Under the pieces are notes generated by a model. It did not search any database. It saw only the letters and a list, made by a program, of their open reading frames with translations, and was not told the DNA's origin. From Marinobacter salinexigens (GTDB lineage Bacteria > Pseudomonadota > Gammaproteobacteria > Pseudomonadales > Oleiphilaceae): a stretch of DNA of 64,000 nucleotides. This document shows, piece after piece, positions 44,973-55,019 of this stretch. Position 1 is the stretch's first letter. Each line of letters begins with the position of its first letter. The stretch is from the NCBI RefSeq assembly GCF_008370345.1, contig NZ_VTUU01000004.1:310001-374000 (forward strand), given 5' to 3'. The translations under genes and the position numbers were made by a program.

Positions 44973-45941
44973 TTAGAAGCGAACCAGAGCTGAACCCCAG
45001 GTGAAGCCACCGCCAAAGGCTTCAAGCAGAATGACATCGTTGCGCTTGATACGCCCATCACGGACTGCAACATCCAGGGCGAGGGGGATAGACGCAGCGG
45101 AGGTATTACCGTGCTTATCGACAGTAACCACCACCTGGTCCATCGACATGTTGAGCTTCTTGGCGGTTGCGGAAATAATCCGCAAGTTAGCCTGGTGAGG
45201 CACCAGCCAATCGATGTCAGACTTCTGCATGTCGTTGGCGCTCAGCGTTTCGTCAACGATTTTGCCCAGGGTATTAACGGCCACCTTGAACACTTCGTTG
45301 CCTTTCATTTCTACAAAGGCCTTGCCGGCTTTTACCTGGTCGTAACCGTCTGCAATACCGCAAGGAACATGAAGCAGTTCTTCGTACCGGCCATCGGCAT
45401 GGATGTGGGTCGAGAGGATTCCGGTCTCTTCGTTGGCTTCGAGAATAACCGCGCCAGCACCATCACCAAAGAGCACACAGGTGCCTCGGTCTTCCCAGTC
45501 AACGATGCGGGAAAAGACTTCAGCACCGATCACGAGCGCTTTTTTGCTGCTGCCGGTTTTAATGAACTTGTCGGCGGTAGCCAGAGCGTAGACGAAGCCG
45601 CTGCAAACAGCCTGGATATCAAACGCCGGGCAGCCCTGAATGCCAAGCCTGGCCTGAAGGATACAGGCAGAGCTTGGAAAAATTTTGTCAGGGGTGGACG
45701 TTGCAAACACAATCAGGTCAATGTCGTCGGCACGGCCGCCGGCCGCCTCGATAGCTCGCAGGGCGGCTTGCTCTGCCAGATCGACAGTGGTTTGTCCTTC
45801 CACGGCGATGTGCCGCTGTGCGATCCCGGTCCGCTCGCGAATCCACTGGTCTGAAGTATCGACCGTTTTTTCGAGGTCTTTGTTGGTAACGATGTTGTCC
45901 GGCAAATAGGAACCAGTGCCGGTAATTCGTGCAAAGGTCAT
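44973..45941 (-). CDS. fabH: 3-oxoacyl-ACP synthase III
   Basis: 322 residues from ATG 45941; a longer in-frame start at 45983 adds a low-complexity leader not seen in the family. Catalytic triad: C113 ([10 protein letters not shown]), H249 ([10 protein letters not shown]) and N279 ([10 protein letters not shown]). It starts fatty-acid elongation by condensing an acyl-CoA with malonyl-ACP. Here it lies outside any fab cluster, so it may be a second copy with a special starter unit. Confidence 0.9.
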   Translation of the reverse strand: MTFARITGTGSYLPDNIVTNKDLEKTVDTSDQWIRERTGIAQRHIAVEGQTTVDLAEQAALRAIEAAGGRADDIDLIVFATSTPDKIFPSSACILQARLGIQGCPAFDIQAVCSGFVYALATADKFIKTGSSKKALVIGAEVFSRIVDWEDRGTCVLFGDGAGAVILEANEETGILSTHIHADGRYEELLHVPCGIADGYDQVKAGKAFVEMKGNEVFKVAVNTLGKIVDETLSANDMQKSDIDWLVPHQANLRIISATAKKLNMSMDQVVVTVDKHGNTSAASIPLALDVAVRDGRIKRNDVILLEAFGGGFTWGSALVRF

Positions 45942-46107
45942 TCGTGAGTGTCCCGAAGAATTGCTGTTATAAGATCCCACCATGCTATACCCAAGTATCC
46001 CTGTGCGTTATTAGCGATTTGTCAAAGACCCGCTGAAATTGGCACGCTCTACTATGATTGAAGTGGATGAAGATCCAATACATTGTGATCAACAGGAGAA
46101 TACAAAA

Positions 46108-46359
46108 ATGGGCATCTCGAACCACGCACTTCATAAGGAATTCCCCCAGTTCAGCGATTTGATCAGCGAGCTCAAGTCCACGGATTTCGCCTTCAGTGAA
46201 AAGTGCAAGGCCTACTCGGAGCTGGATCAGGAAATCGAAGGACTGGAAAAGAGGGATGCCCCGATCGGCGATGACAAGCTTCACCGCCTGAAACAGAAAA
46301 GGGCGCAACTCAAGGACGAGCTTTATCAGACTCTCACCGGGAACGGTGCTGGTAGCTGA
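46108..46359 (+). CDS. YdcH-family (DUF465) small protein
   Basis: 83 residues, almost entirely helical, with the DUF465 core: HALHKEFPQF near the start, then LDQEIEGLEKRDAP and LKQKRAQLKDELYQ. A coiled coil is likely. AACAGGAGA lies upstream of ATG 46108; in-frame starts further upstream lack support. Function of the family is not known in detail. Confidence 0.88.
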   Translation: MGISNHALHKEFPQFSDLISELKSTDFAFSEKCKAYSELDQEIEGLEKRDAPIGDDKLHRLKQKRAQLKDELYQTLTGNGAGS

Positions 46360-46420
46360 CATAAAGGCAATCCCGAATATTCTACGGGGCTCACATTTAC
46401 CGCTGCTGACTCATGATTAA

Positions 46421-46457
46421 ATGGCGTCGCTGTTACATTTCTTAACATCAACGCCAT
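46421..46457. repeat. Nested inverted repeat upstream of a lipoprotein gene
   Basis: ATGGCGT (46421-46427) pairs with ACGCCAT (46451-46457), and inside it TGTTA (46431-46435) pairs with TAACA (46443-46447). The element ends 15 bp before the lipoprotein start, so it could fold in the 5' leader or serve as an operator. No known family matched. Confidence 0.4.
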
Positions 46458-46472
46458 ATCGGGGTAGCAATC

Positions 46473-47057
46473 ATGAGGATTTTCCGGACAGGGAAAGTCG
46501 GAAGCACGGGCATCGCCCTTCTGTTTTTTTCCATCAGCCTGACCGCCTGCATGCCGGGAACCATCGAAACAGCGGTGGGTACCGGCATCATCCTTGAGCA
46601 GGAAAGCAAATACGACCACCAGCACAAGGTTGAGCGGGCGGTGGACCTGTATATCGCAGATCACGCTGATTCGCCCTGCACCAGTGGTGAAGATCGGGTT
46701 CTCGATTCCGCCGTGGAAATTATCAAGGATTATCGACTCAGTGGTTTTGATGAGGTGATGGAGCGGCTTGAAGCGATCTATCGGGATGAGACGCAAGCGG
46801 ACTCCGTGCGCGCTGCAGCCCTCTATAACATGGCTGTTTTGCACTCACGGAATGAACCACCCAACAAGGCTCGCGCCCGCGAATATTTCAAGCGCTTATA
46901 CATTGAGTTTCCTGACCACTATCGGTGCATTTTCGAGGAGTCCGAGTGGCGGGATTCAATGATCAGAAAGCAGTTGCTACTGCCGGGAGAAACGGTTGAA
47001 TCGTTTCTCGAGGACGCCGAGCAGGATATAGGTCGCCGCCAGGCGCCGAAAGAATAA
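46473..47057 (+). CDS. Hypothetical lipoprotein with TPR-like helices
   Basis: 194 residues. Signal peptide and lipobox LTAC (Cys about 26). The mature part is helical with a Sel1/TPR-like pattern (VRAAALYNMAVLHSRNEPPNKARAREYFKRLY). Two Cys residues occur in DSPCTSGED and HYRCIFEESEW. Not recognised as a named family. Monocistronic by spacing. Confidence 0.75.
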   Translation: MRIFRTGKVGSTGIALLFFSISLTACMPGTIETAVGTGIILEQESKYDHQHKVERAVDLYIADHADSPCTSGEDRVLDSAVEIIKDYRLSGFDEVMERLEAIYRDETQADSVRAAALYNMAVLHSRNEPPNKARAREYFKRLYIEFPDHYRCIFEESEWRDSMIRKQLLLPGETVESFLEDAEQDIGRRQAPKE

Positions 47058-47179
47058 AGGCAACGGAGAATCAGGCAAGAATTCGATTCGATTGTTCAAT
47101 TGCCTGAATGTCCAAATAACGCAGAATTACGTGGGAGAGTGTCTACACTATCTAACAAACTCTGAGCGGGAGACAGCGC

Positions 47180-47647
47180 ATGGTGACCCTTACCATCAAT
47201 GGAAAAGAGCACGAACTCGATGTGCCTGGCGATATGCCTTTACTGTGGGCTCTGAGAGATGTGGTCAAACTGACCGGGACCAAATTTGGCTGTGGTATGT
47301 CTTTGTGCGGAGCGTGTACGGTTCACGTGGATGGTATGGCAACACGTTCATGCATCACGCCGGTTTCCATTCTTGAAGGCAAATCAATCACCACCATTGA
47401 AGCTATCGGCAACGAACCCGAGGGCGCAGAGCTTCAGAAGGCATGGCTCGATCTTGGTGTGGCGCAGTGTGGTTACTGTCAGGGTGGGCAGATCATGAAT
47501 GCTGCTGGTCTCCTCAAGCAGAACGCCAATCCCAGCGATGAAGATATCGATAACGCCATGAGCGGTAACCTCTGCCGCTGCGGAACTTACACGCGGATTC
47601 GACAGGCCATTCATCGCGCGGCGGATGCCGTGGAGGTGAAGGTATGA
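47180..47647 (+). CDS. iorA: 2Fe-2S subunit of an isoquinoline 1-oxidoreductase-type molybdenum hydroxylase
   Basis: 155 residues. Two [2Fe-2S] domains: the plant-ferredoxin-type [15 protein letters not shown] (about 38-52) and the C-terminal [10 protein letters not shown] and CRCGTYTRI. The order matches IorA/XDH small subunits, which pass electrons from the molybdenum subunit. Ends ATGA-coupled with the large subunit gene. The symbol is by family; the substrate is uncertain. Confidence 0.88.
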   Translation: MVTLTINGKEHELDVPGDMPLLWALRDVVKLTGTKFGCGMSLCGACTVHVDGMATRSCITPVSILEGKSITTIEAIGNEPEGAELQKAWLDLGVAQCGYCQGGQIMNAAGLLKQNANPSDEDIDNAMSGNLCRCGTYTRIRQAIHRAADAVEVKV

Positions 47648-49983
47648 GTCGCTCACACGATAATGTCGTTCTTGCCAATGTTAGCCGCCGTGGATTTCTG
47701 AAAGGTATCGCCGCCGCCAGTGCACTGGTTATTGCCGCCAAGTGGGATGTTGCCTTTGCGCAGCAGGAACAGAAGTTTGGCGCGGAGGCGATGCCCGGTG
47801 GCTGGGTGGACGATCCTAATGTTTTCATTAGCATCGATGAAGACGGTACCGTGACCATTATCAACAACCGCTCGGAAATGGGGCAGGGTATTCGTACCAG
47901 CCTTGCGATGGTTGCTGCGGACGAACTGGGGGCAGACTGGGAGAACGTTCGCGTTGAACAGGCTCCGGGAGACCAGGAAAAATACGGTAACCAGAATACC
48001 GATGGTTCCCGAAGTATGCGCCACTGGTTTGATCCGATCCGTCGCGCTGCGGCGTCGGCCAGAACCATGCTTGAGCAGGCGGCGTCGCAGCAGTGGGACG
48101 TGCCAGTGAATGAGTGCAAAGCCGGTGTCGGTGTGATCGTGCATGAGCCAACCGGCCGGGAGATCGGTTTTGGCAACCTGGCGGCAACTGCACGGGAATT
48201 GCCTGTACCTGATCGCTCAGCCCTTCGCCTTAAATCCCGCGATGAATGGCGCTACATCGGTCAACTTACCGGGCCCCATGGAAATCTGAAGGGAGACCAG
48301 ATCCAGCGGCCGTTTGCTATTGATGGTCAGGATATTGTTACCGGTAAGGCGATCTACGGGGCGGATGTCAGTTTTGATGACATGCTCTATGCAGTGATTG
48401 CTCGCCCGCCCGTGTACGGCGCGAAAGTTGCGAGTGTTGATGCCTCCGAAGCGATGAAAGTGCCAGGGGTGATCGAAGTAAGAGAAATGGACGGTGCCGG
48501 CCAGCCGGCGGCGTTTAATCCACTTGGTGGTGTTGCCGTGGTTGCTGAGAATACCTGGGCAGCAATTCAGGGACGCAGTGCCCTGAAGATCGAGTGGGAC
48601 AATGGCCCGGCAGGCGATAACGCGAGTTACGACACTTCGGTGTTCACCGAAGAGCTGATGGCGCGTGCGGAATCCGCGGGCAAGGTCATTCGTTCTGAAG
48701 GCGATATTGAAGCCTCTCTGGCCGCCGCAGAACAAAAAGTCCAGGCCACGTATTATATGCCCCATATGGCCCAGTCACCCATGGAACCACCGGTCGCCAT
48801 TGCCCGGGTATCTGACGGCCGCGCCGAGATCTGGGCACCGGTCCAGAATCCGCAGGCAGCGGTTGATGGTGTTACTCAGAGGCTTGGTCTTGAGCCGGGT
48901 GCAGTGACGGTAAACATCACGCTACTGGGCGGCGGTTTCGGACGAAAATCGAAGCCGGATTATATATTCGAAGCTGCGGACCTCGCTAACGCGTTCCCTG
49001 GCAGAGCGGTTCGTGTCCAGTGGACGAGGGAAGACGATCTTCATCACGCTTACTTCCACGCCTTGTCTGTAGATCGTCTTGAGGCGGGTCTGGACGCCAG
49101 TGGCAAAACCCTCGGCTGGCGGCACAGAACCTTGTCACCCAGCATAAGCTCATTGTTCACGGAAGATCCGGAGCACAAGGGAGCTTTTGAGCTTGGCATG
49201 GGATTCAACACGATGCCATTTAACATCCCGTCGCTACAGCTGGAAAATCCGCCTGCCTCAGCCCATGTCCGTATTGGCTGGTTCCGGTCGGTGTATAACC
49301 TTCCGCACGCGTTTGCCATCCAGAGCTTTGTCTCCGAAGTTGCGGCTGCCTCCGGTAAGGATCACCGAGACTACCTGTTGGAGCTATTGGGCCCGGCACG
49401 GAAGATCGATCCGAAATCGGTGGGGGAACAGTGGAACTACGGCGAAAACCCTGAACTTTACCCGATTGATGTCGGTCGGTTCCGCGGAGTGGTGGAAAAG
49501 GCAACGGCAGAAGCCGGATGGGGTAAAAAGCTCCCGGATGGACGCGGGTTGGGTCTTGCTGTCCACCAGAGTTTTGCTTCCTACGCGGCTGTCGTGTTTG
49601 ACGTTGAAGTCAAAGACGGTGGTGAGTTGATTATTCATAGCGCAGATATTGCGTTCGATTGTGGCCCGCAGGTCAACCCGGAACGTATCCGGTCGCAGAT
49701 GGAAGGCGCCTGCGTCATGGGCATAGGCATTGCGCTTCAGAGCGAAATCACCATGAAAGAGGGGCGTGTCCAGCAGGATAACTTCCACCAGTATGAATTC
49801 GCCCGTATGCCCAGCTCACCCCGCAAGATCAGGGTACATCTGATCAACGACAACCCGGATATTGCGCCGGGCGGTGTGGGTGAGCCGGGGCTGCCCCCGG
49901 TTGCCCCTGCGTTGTGTAATGCCATTTATGCTGCAACGGGAAAACGCATTCGGCGTTTGCCGGTCGCGGATCAGCTCAGCTGA
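47644..49983 (+). CDS. iorB: Molybdopterin-binding large subunit, isoquinoline 1-oxidoreductase (IorB) family
   Basis: 779 residues. A twin-arginine-type leader ([21 protein letters not shown]) precedes the mature protein, so the enzyme may be periplasmic. Aldehyde-oxidase/xanthine-dehydrogenase molybdenum domain: [27 protein letters not shown], and the conserved catalytic Glu in [21 protein letters not shown] near the C-terminus. No FAD subunit or XdhC-type maturase gene is present. Substrate uncertain (N-heterocycle or aldehyde). The 3' end overlaps the convergent LysR gene by 8 nt. Confidence 0.88.
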   Translation: MSRSHDNVVLANVSRRGFLKGIAAASALVIAAKWDVAFAQQEQKFGAEAMPGGWVDDPNVFISIDEDGTVTIINNRSEMGQGIRTSLAMVAADELGADWENVRVEQAPGDQEKYGNQNTDGSRSMRHWFDPIRRAAASARTMLEQAASQQWDVPVNECKAGVGVIVHEPTGREIGFGNLAATARELPVPDRSALRLKSRDEWRYIGQLTGPHGNLKGDQIQRPFAIDGQDIVTGKAIYGADVSFDDMLYAVIARPPVYGAKVASVDASEAMKVPGVIEVREMDGAGQPAAFNPLGGVAVVAENTWAAIQGRSALKIEWDNGPAGDNASYDTSVFTEELMARAESAGKVIRSEGDIEASLAAAEQKVQATYYMPHMAQSPMEPPVAIARVSDGRAEIWAPVQNPQAAVDGVTQRLGLEPGAVTVNITLLGGGFGRKSKPDYIFEAADLANAFPGRAVRVQWTREDDLHHAYFHALSVDRLEAGLDASGKTLGWRHRTLSPSISSLFTEDPEHKGAFELGMGFNTMPFNIPSLQLENPPASAHVRIGWFRSVYNLPHAFAIQSFVSEVAAASGKDHRDYLLELLGPARKIDPKSVGEQWNYGENPELYPIDVGRFRGVVEKATAEAGWGKKLPDGRGLGLAVHQSFASYAAVVFDVEVKDGGELIIHSADIAFDCGPQVNPERIRSQMEGACVMGIGIALQSEITMKEGRVQQDNFHQYEFARMPSSPRKIRVHLINDNPDIAPGGVGEPGLPPVAPALCNAIYAATGKRIRRLPVADQLS

Positions 49984-50851
49984 GTGCTGCAGGTAATTCA
50001 ATGAATCGCTGAACGCAGGGGTTTGGATTGTGCTCATTCCAGTAAAGCCCCTGCTCAATCACCGGAGAATCTTTCAGGGAAAGAAAGGCGGCTCCCTCAA
50101 GCCTTAACTTGCGCATGGAGTCCGGTACCAGCGCAACCCCCAGCCCGTTGGCAACCAGATTGACGATGGTTTGCTGGAGCTGGGTTTCTACCTTGATTGC
50201 GGGTTTGAAACCGTAGCTCTCACAGCAGTTGGTAACCGCTTCATGCAGAGCGGGTGCGGTGGTTTTGGGGAAGGTGATAAACGCGTCCTGAGCGAGGTCT
50301 CCCGCAGACACAGAAGTTTGGCTGGATAACCGGTGGCTGGCGGGCAGCACCGCGCAAAGGGGTTCCCGGAACACGGGTTTATACTGAAGGGTGTGGTCAA
50401 AGCGGAAAGGAAAGCTCAGTCCCACATCCGCCAATCCCTGTATGAGGGAGTCATGCAGATCCCGGGGCAGGGTTTCACTCAGGGATAGTGAAACGTCTGG
50501 ATACTCAGCAGAAAACCGGGCAACCATGTCTGGTAACACGTTCCACGCCGCATACATCGTAAATGCCAGGGTCAGCTTTCCCCTCCCGCCGTAGGCTGCG
50601 AGCCTGGCGGATTCGACTGCAAAATCCAGATCGCCAATCAATCGACTGATATCCTGTCGAAACTGCTCGCCCGCCGGTGTCAGCACAACGGACCGGGAAT
50701 GACGCCAGAATAATGGCGTTCCGATGCTTTCTTCCAGCGTTGCAATCTGGCGGCTTAGCGGCGGCTGGGTAATGTTCAGGCGCTGGGCCGCGCGACTGAA
50801 ATTGAGCGTTTCAGCCAGAACAAGGAAGCTGCGTAGGTGTTTTAGATCCAT
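49976..50851 (-). CDS. LysR-family transcriptional regulator
   Basis: 291 residues. N-terminal winged HTH (about 1-60: LNFSRAAQRLNITQPPLSRQIATLEESIG) and a type 2 periplasmic-binding-like effector domain. It is divergent from the AEC transporter gene and probably controls it; the 105-bp gap has several T-N11-A arrangements, but no single site stands out. The convergent iorB overlap is incidental. Confidence 0.92.
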   Translation of the reverse strand: MDLKHLRSFLVLAETLNFSRAAQRLNITQPPLSRQIATLEESIGTPLFWRHSRSVVLTPAGEQFRQDISRLIGDLDFAVESARLAAYGGRGKLTLAFTMYAAWNVLPDMVARFSAEYPDVSLSLSETLPRDLHDSLIQGLADVGLSFPFRFDHTLQYKPVFREPLCAVLPASHRLSSQTSVSAGDLAQDAFITFPKTTAPALHEAVTNCCESYGFKPAIKVETQLQQTIVNLVANGLGVALVPDSMRKLRLEGAAFLSLKDSPVIEQGLYWNEHNPNPCVQRFIELPAALS

Positions 50852-50956
50852 AATCTATGCATTATAGGTATCAATTGGGTCGTTATATAGCATTAGACTG
50901 CATTGGTCATCAAGGCTTAGGCTAGGGGCCGTTTTAACACCGGGAAGAGTGTATCG

Positions 50957-51880
50957 ATGTCCAACGTTGTCAATGTGTTGCTGCCTATTTTTGGATTGAT
51001 CCTGGCGGGGTTCGTGTGCAGGCGAACCGGCTGTCTGGGGGAGTACGCCGCCACTGAACTGAACCGCTTTGTTGTCTGGCTCTGCCTGCCCGCGTTGTTA
51101 TTCACCGCAACCGCTACAGCGTCATTGGAGGAAATCTGGCATCCGGGATTTGTGGCGGTTGTCACCATCGGTACCTTGGTCGTCTTCGCCATAACCCTTG
51201 TGGTACGTTGGATGGGTAAGCGCTCTCTGTCTGATGCCAGTATCGATGCGCTCAGTGCTTCTTATGCAAACACCGGCTACATCGGTATTCCTCTCTGCAT
51301 ACTCGTTTTGGGAGATGAAGGCCTGACACCGGCTCTGATCGCCACATTGATTGTGGTCTGCGTGTTGTTTTCAATTGCCATCGTGTTTGTGGAAGTGGGC
51401 CTTCAGAACGAAGGTTCTGCATCGAAGGCTTTCCGCAAGGTTGTCATGTCACTCGCGAAAAACCCCTTGGTGGTATCACCGGTTCTGGGTGGGCTCTGGG
51501 CGGTATCGGGATTAGAGATTCCCACTTCGGCTGGCCGGTTCCTCGACATGCTGGGAGCCGCGACCACACCTTGTGCATTGATTTCACTGGGTGCATTTCT
51601 TGCCAAGAAAGAGAAGGCAAAAGAGGGTGGGGCTGTTAGCCTGGTGGGCATTAAACTGGTCATTCACCCCTTGGTTGTCTGGGGGCTGGCAAGCTACGTT
51701 TTCATGCTCCCGCCCTTGTGGGCGAAGGCTGCACTGCTCTTGTGCGCGCTGCCAACCGGAACAGGACCGTTCATGCTATCTGAGTTCTATGGGCGGGAGG
51801 CCTCGGTGGTGGCGCGGTCTATCTTGTGGTCTACGGTAGGGTCAATCGTGACGCTATCCATCGTCCTGCTCTGGATCTGA
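50957..51880 (+). CDS. AEC-family transporter
   Basis: 307 residues with about ten hydrophobic segments in two groups of five, the auxin-efflux-carrier (PF03547) fold. GFVCRRTGCLGEYAATELNRFVVWLCLPALLF in part and NTGYIGIPL (about 113-121) are typical. Bacterial members move small organic acids such as malonate. ATG 50957 follows GGGAAGAG. Divergent LysR gene upstream. Confidence 0.87.
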   Translation: MSNVVNVLLPIFGLILAGFVCRRTGCLGEYAATELNRFVVWLCLPALLFTATATASLEEIWHPGFVAVVTIGTLVVFAITLVVRWMGKRSLSDASIDALSASYANTGYIGIPLCILVLGDEGLTPALIATLIVVCVLFSIAIVFVEVGLQNEGSASKAFRKVVMSLAKNPLVVSPVLGGLWAVSGLEIPTSAGRFLDMLGAATTPCALISLGAFLAKKEKAKEGGAVSLVGIKLVIHPLVVWGLASYVFMLPPLWAKAALLLCALPTGTGPFMLSEFYGREASVVARSILWSTVGSIVTLSIVLLWI

Positions 51881-51891
51881 CGATGCAATGG

Positions 51892-51916
51892 GGAGGCCGG
51901 CAACTGACTGGCCTCC
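51892..51916. terminator. Hairpin between the convergent AEC and FMN-reductase genes
   Basis: GGAGGCC (51892-51898) pairs with GGCCTCC (51910-51916) around an 11-nt loop. No T-run is seen on either side. Its place between convergent genes supports a terminator role. Confidence 0.45.
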
Positions 51917-51927
51917 GCGCTGACACT

Positions 51928-52524
51928 TCAGGCTTGCTGCTCTCCCAGTTGACGTAAGACCTCCTCAAGGCTCTTCTTCGCACATACCGTATCCTTGATG
52001 TGATCAATGAGGTTGCTTGCGGAACTTCGGATCAGCTTTTCCATGCCTTCATCCTGGCAGTTGCCCTCTGAATCAAACAGCTGTTGAACCTTGGCGACTG
52101 ATACGACCGCCGGCAGCGGAAGGGCGCCGACGTGTGCACAGATGGCTCTGAGCTGCTCAGTGGATTTGATGGCACCGATCACGCCAGCGGCCACACCAAG
52201 CAGGGATACAGGTTTGTTTGCCAGCAGGCTCGGGAAACCAAGGTTGTCGATAGCGAGCTTCATCGGGCTGCTGATACCGCCATGGTACTCTGGTGAAGCC
52301 AACAGGATGCCCGTAGCGCCCTTGACGGAGTTCTGAAATGCTTCGATGGCTTCCGGGTTCCGGGCTGGCAGGCCGGGCAGGGGTAAATCCAGGTTATCCA
52401 GGTACAACGGTGTCACTTCCACGTCAGGGTATGTGCCCAGCTCATCGAGCGCGAGGTCAAGAACCATTGAAGTATAGTTTCCGGGGCGGACACTGCCGCA
52501 GATGGTTGCGATCTTGATAGCCAT
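51928..52524 (-). CDS. NADPH-dependent FMN reductase
   Basis: 198 residues with the flavodoxin-like fold of the SsuE/ArsH/ChrR group: phosphate-binding GSVRPGNYTS (10-19) and SPEYHGGISSPMKLAID (about 78-94). It reduces FMN or quinones with NADPH. The C-terminal KSLEEVLRQLGEQQA helix adds nothing specific. The partner monooxygenase is not in this neighbourhood. Confidence 0.88.
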   Translation of the reverse strand: MAIKIATICGSVRPGNYTSMVLDLALDELGTYPDVEVTPLYLDNLDLPLPGLPARNPEAIEAFQNSVKGATGILLASPEYHGGISSPMKLAIDNLGFPSLLANKPVSLLGVAAGVIGAIKSTEQLRAICAHVGALPLPAVVSVAKVQQLFDSEGNCQDEGMEKLIRSSASNLIDHIKDTVCAKKSLEEVLRQLGEQQA

Positions 52525-52619
52525 GCTGGCGTACTCCTTCGCGTTTGGATGGGAGATGGCTTGAACGAACCGCTAATGCGGCGGCACACAGGTAAGATTA
52601 GTTGAGGCAGGAGAGCTGC

Positions 52620-53555
52620 TCAAGCCAGCCAGGCATGACCGATGATACGAACCACAATGCCTATGCCTGCGCCCAGCACTGCGGGCTTCCAGACTTTCGC
52701 CACGCGTGGGCCCGCAGATATCAGGATCGCTACGCCGACAATGTCCCACGAATGAACCAGCCAGCCTGCGGTTGCATTAATAAAGGCACTATCGATTGCA
52801 CCGTTGTTCTTGAGCTCAACGAGCACACCGAGGGTAGCTGTGCCCCCGCCAAGGATTTTAGTTACCGAGGGCACGACCAGAATGGGATCGATACCAACCA
52901 GTTGCAGCAATGGCAAAAGCGCGGTTTCCAAAAGGTCAAAACCTCCCGCAGCCTTGATACCGTTGACAACCACCAGAGACAGCGCCACCAAGGGGATGGC
53001 TCCAATCGCTATGCGCACGGCTTCGTTGCCGGCATGATTGATCACCGCGAGCACGCCCTTCGGATCCTCCATTGTGGGATGGGCCAGCCGCTCGTCCAGA
53101 GTCTGTTCGTCAGATGATAAATTACGACCCAGCAGGTAATAGGTGCTAATAGAGGCGATAATCCCACCCAGAATAGACAGGGCGAAGAATTGACCAAGAT
53201 GCAGCCCCATGGGGGCAAGGGGGAACGCCACATTAGCCTGGCCCATGGCCAGCACCATCGCGAGGGTTGCAGCCAGGTGACGTTCCGACGCGCCTCTGCG
53301 CTCCATCGTGGTTAGCGTGGCCAGCGGTGCAGCAAAGCTTACGAAATTAACCTGAAGCATGGCAAAAACGCTCAACCCGGTCAGTCCCGCTGGCCGCAGG
53401 ATGGGTGCAACTTTGGCAACTACCCAATCCATGATGCCCGCTGCCTCCAACAACCTCATCACACACAGCATGATCACCATGATCGGCAGCAGAATAAACA
53501 GTGCAAGTTCGACGGCAGACCTGCCGGAAGCCATGATGACGTTGATGATGTCCAA
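52620..53555 (-). CDS. Nucleoside-recognition (Gate) domain membrane protein
   Basis: 311 residues with about eight membrane segments. Two Gate-type repeats show G-rich paired motifs (ELALFILLPIMVIMLCVMRLLEAAGIMDWV in part, and later NGIKAAGGFDLLETALLP). Related proteins (SpmA/B, YjiH) are transporters of uncertain substrate. It is leftward and alone; function unassigned. Confidence 0.72.
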   Translation of the reverse strand: MDIINVIMASGRSAVELALFILLPIMVIMLCVMRLLEAAGIMDWVVAKVAPILRPAGLTGLSVFAMLQVNFVSFAAPLATLTTMERRGASERHLAATLAMVLAMGQANVAFPLAPMGLHLGQFFALSILGGIIASISTYYLLGRNLSSDEQTLDERLAHPTMEDPKGVLAVINHAGNEAVRIAIGAIPLVALSLVVVNGIKAAGGFDLLETALLPLLQLVGIDPILVVPSVTKILGGGTATLGVLVELKNNGAIDSAFINATAGWLVHSWDIVGVAILISAGPRVAKVWKPAVLGAGIGIVVRIIGHAWLA

Positions 53556-53598
53556 AAGGGATCAGGCCTTTGAGGTAATATGGGTAGGAAGCTCGCTA

Positions 53599-54825
53599 TT
53601 ATAACGGATTTACTCTGCTCCCAGATACCCAACGAAGACCCCATACGGCCAGGGATGTTGCCAGCAATAGCAGTGCGCTAACTCCAAAAGCAAGTTCATA
53701 TCCGTAGTGGTCGAACATAATTCCCCCGACGGTAGAACCGAGCCCAATGGCGAGTTGCACGAACGCCACCATCAATCCGCCACCTGCTTCCGGGTCGTGG
53801 TTCATCGCCTCTGCAACCCAGGCCCACCATCCGACCGGGGCAGCTGTCGCAATGAATCCCCAGAATCCGAGGAGAACGATGACCGTTGTCAGACTTCCGC
53901 CAAACTCAATCAATAACACTGCGATTGCCGCCAGCACGGCTGGCATGAAACTCAGAGTCAGATACAAGCCCGCTTTCAGGAACCGGTTGATGATCGTGGT
54001 GCCGATAAATCCGGCTACGCCCATGAGTAATAGAATGGAAGACAGGGTTTGAGCATCTATACCCGCAGCCGTTTCAAGATACGGGCGGATGTAGGTGAAC
54101 AATGAAAATTGTCCGGCAAAAAACAGAGAAGCTGCGATAAAGCCCAGTAATATTTTTAACTGCTTAAGATGCCCGAAGATATCCGCCAATTTCTTCTGAG
54201 TTTGGTTTCCTTCCATTGACGGGAGCGAAATCCATTGCCACGCGAAAGCCAGCAGTGTGACAGGCACCAGGAAGAGAAAGGCTCCTCGCCACCCAATAAG
54301 TGAGCCCAGATAGCTCCCGAGTGGAGCCGCAATAACCATTGCCAGCGCATTGCCAGCGTTAAAAATAGCCAATGCTTTTGCTACCTGATCCGCGGGAACC
54401 AGACGAACGGCTGCTGCAGCCGAAAGTGACCAGAAGCCACCGAGGGCGACCCCCACCAGAATCCTTCCGGTCATGTACACGCTATAACTGTGAGCAAAGC
54501 CGACGGTCAGGGCAGACACTACCATTAAACCGGTCAGTCCAAGCAGTAACATTCGACGGTCCAGATTTCCGGCCAGTGACGAGATAGTCAGCGCCGTTAT
54601 AAGCGCAAAGAAACCTGAAATCGATATTCCCTGGCCGATAGCACCTTCACTGACGTGGAGGTCTTCTGCCATCAATGTAAGCAGGCTGACTGGTAGAAAT
54701 TCGGAAGCGACCATAGCAAAGGCGCAGAGCGACATGGCAAGGACCGCACTCCATTGAGCCGTCGGTGCTGTCTGATCCTGGTGTGAAATGGCAGCGCCCG
54801 AAGGTGTTTCGCAGGACTGATTCAT
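53599..54825 (-). CDS. MFS transporter
   Basis: 408 residues from ATG 54825; an upstream start at 54915 adds a leader with no membrane sequence. About twelve hydrophobic segments, with FLPVSLLTLMAEDLHVSEGAIGQGIS at the start and the motif-A-like LAGNLDRRMLLL (about 81-92). The sugar-efflux/DHA1 type fits best. Divergent from a LysR gene at 55020, which likely controls it. Confidence 0.87.
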   Translation of the reverse strand: MNQSCETPSGAAISHQDQTAPTAQWSAVLAMSLCAFAMVASEFLPVSLLTLMAEDLHVSEGAIGQGISISGFFALITALTISSLAGNLDRRMLLLGLTGLMVVSALTVGFAHSYSVYMTGRILVGVALGGFWSLSAAAAVRLVPADQVAKALAIFNAGNALAMVIAAPLGSYLGSLIGWRGAFLFLVPVTLLAFAWQWISLPSMEGNQTQKKLADIFGHLKQLKILLGFIAASLFFAGQFSLFTYIRPYLETAAGIDAQTLSSILLLMGVAGFIGTTIINRFLKAGLYLTLSFMPAVLAAIAVLLIEFGGSLTTVIVLLGFWGFIATAAPVGWWAWVAEAMNHDPEAGGGLMVAFVQLAIGLGSTVGGIMFDHYGYELAFGVSALLLLATSLAVWGLRWVSGSRVNPL

Positions 54826-54954
54826 TGTGTGTTTCCGGATTAAGAAAGGCGTAACCTGATTCCCGTGGGCAGGCGAGAGCGTCAACAAGGATAGGTTTTT
54901 TTGCGCAGCCATCAACGACCCAGGGCTGATTGCACCTATAAATCCTGTGCATGA

Positions 54955-54966
54955 ATCATTAGTGAT
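54955..54966. promoter_or_regulatory. Dyad ATCATTAGTGAT, possible LysR operator
   Basis: ATCA and TGAT frame TTAG in the 194-bp gap between the divergent MFS and LysR genes, 54 bp before the LysR start. It fits a LysR binding site in kind and place, but half-sites this short also occur by chance. Confidence 0.35.
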
Positions 54967-55019
54967 TTCGGGAGTTATACTGAGCAGAATAGAGAAACCA
55001 TATTGTTGAGTAATCGGTC

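Noticed and set aside
47071-47107. TCAGGCAA-N21-TTGCCTGA inverted repeat after the lipoprotein gene
   Set aside because: Could be a terminator or operator, but lacks a T-run and has a long loop; too weak to list.
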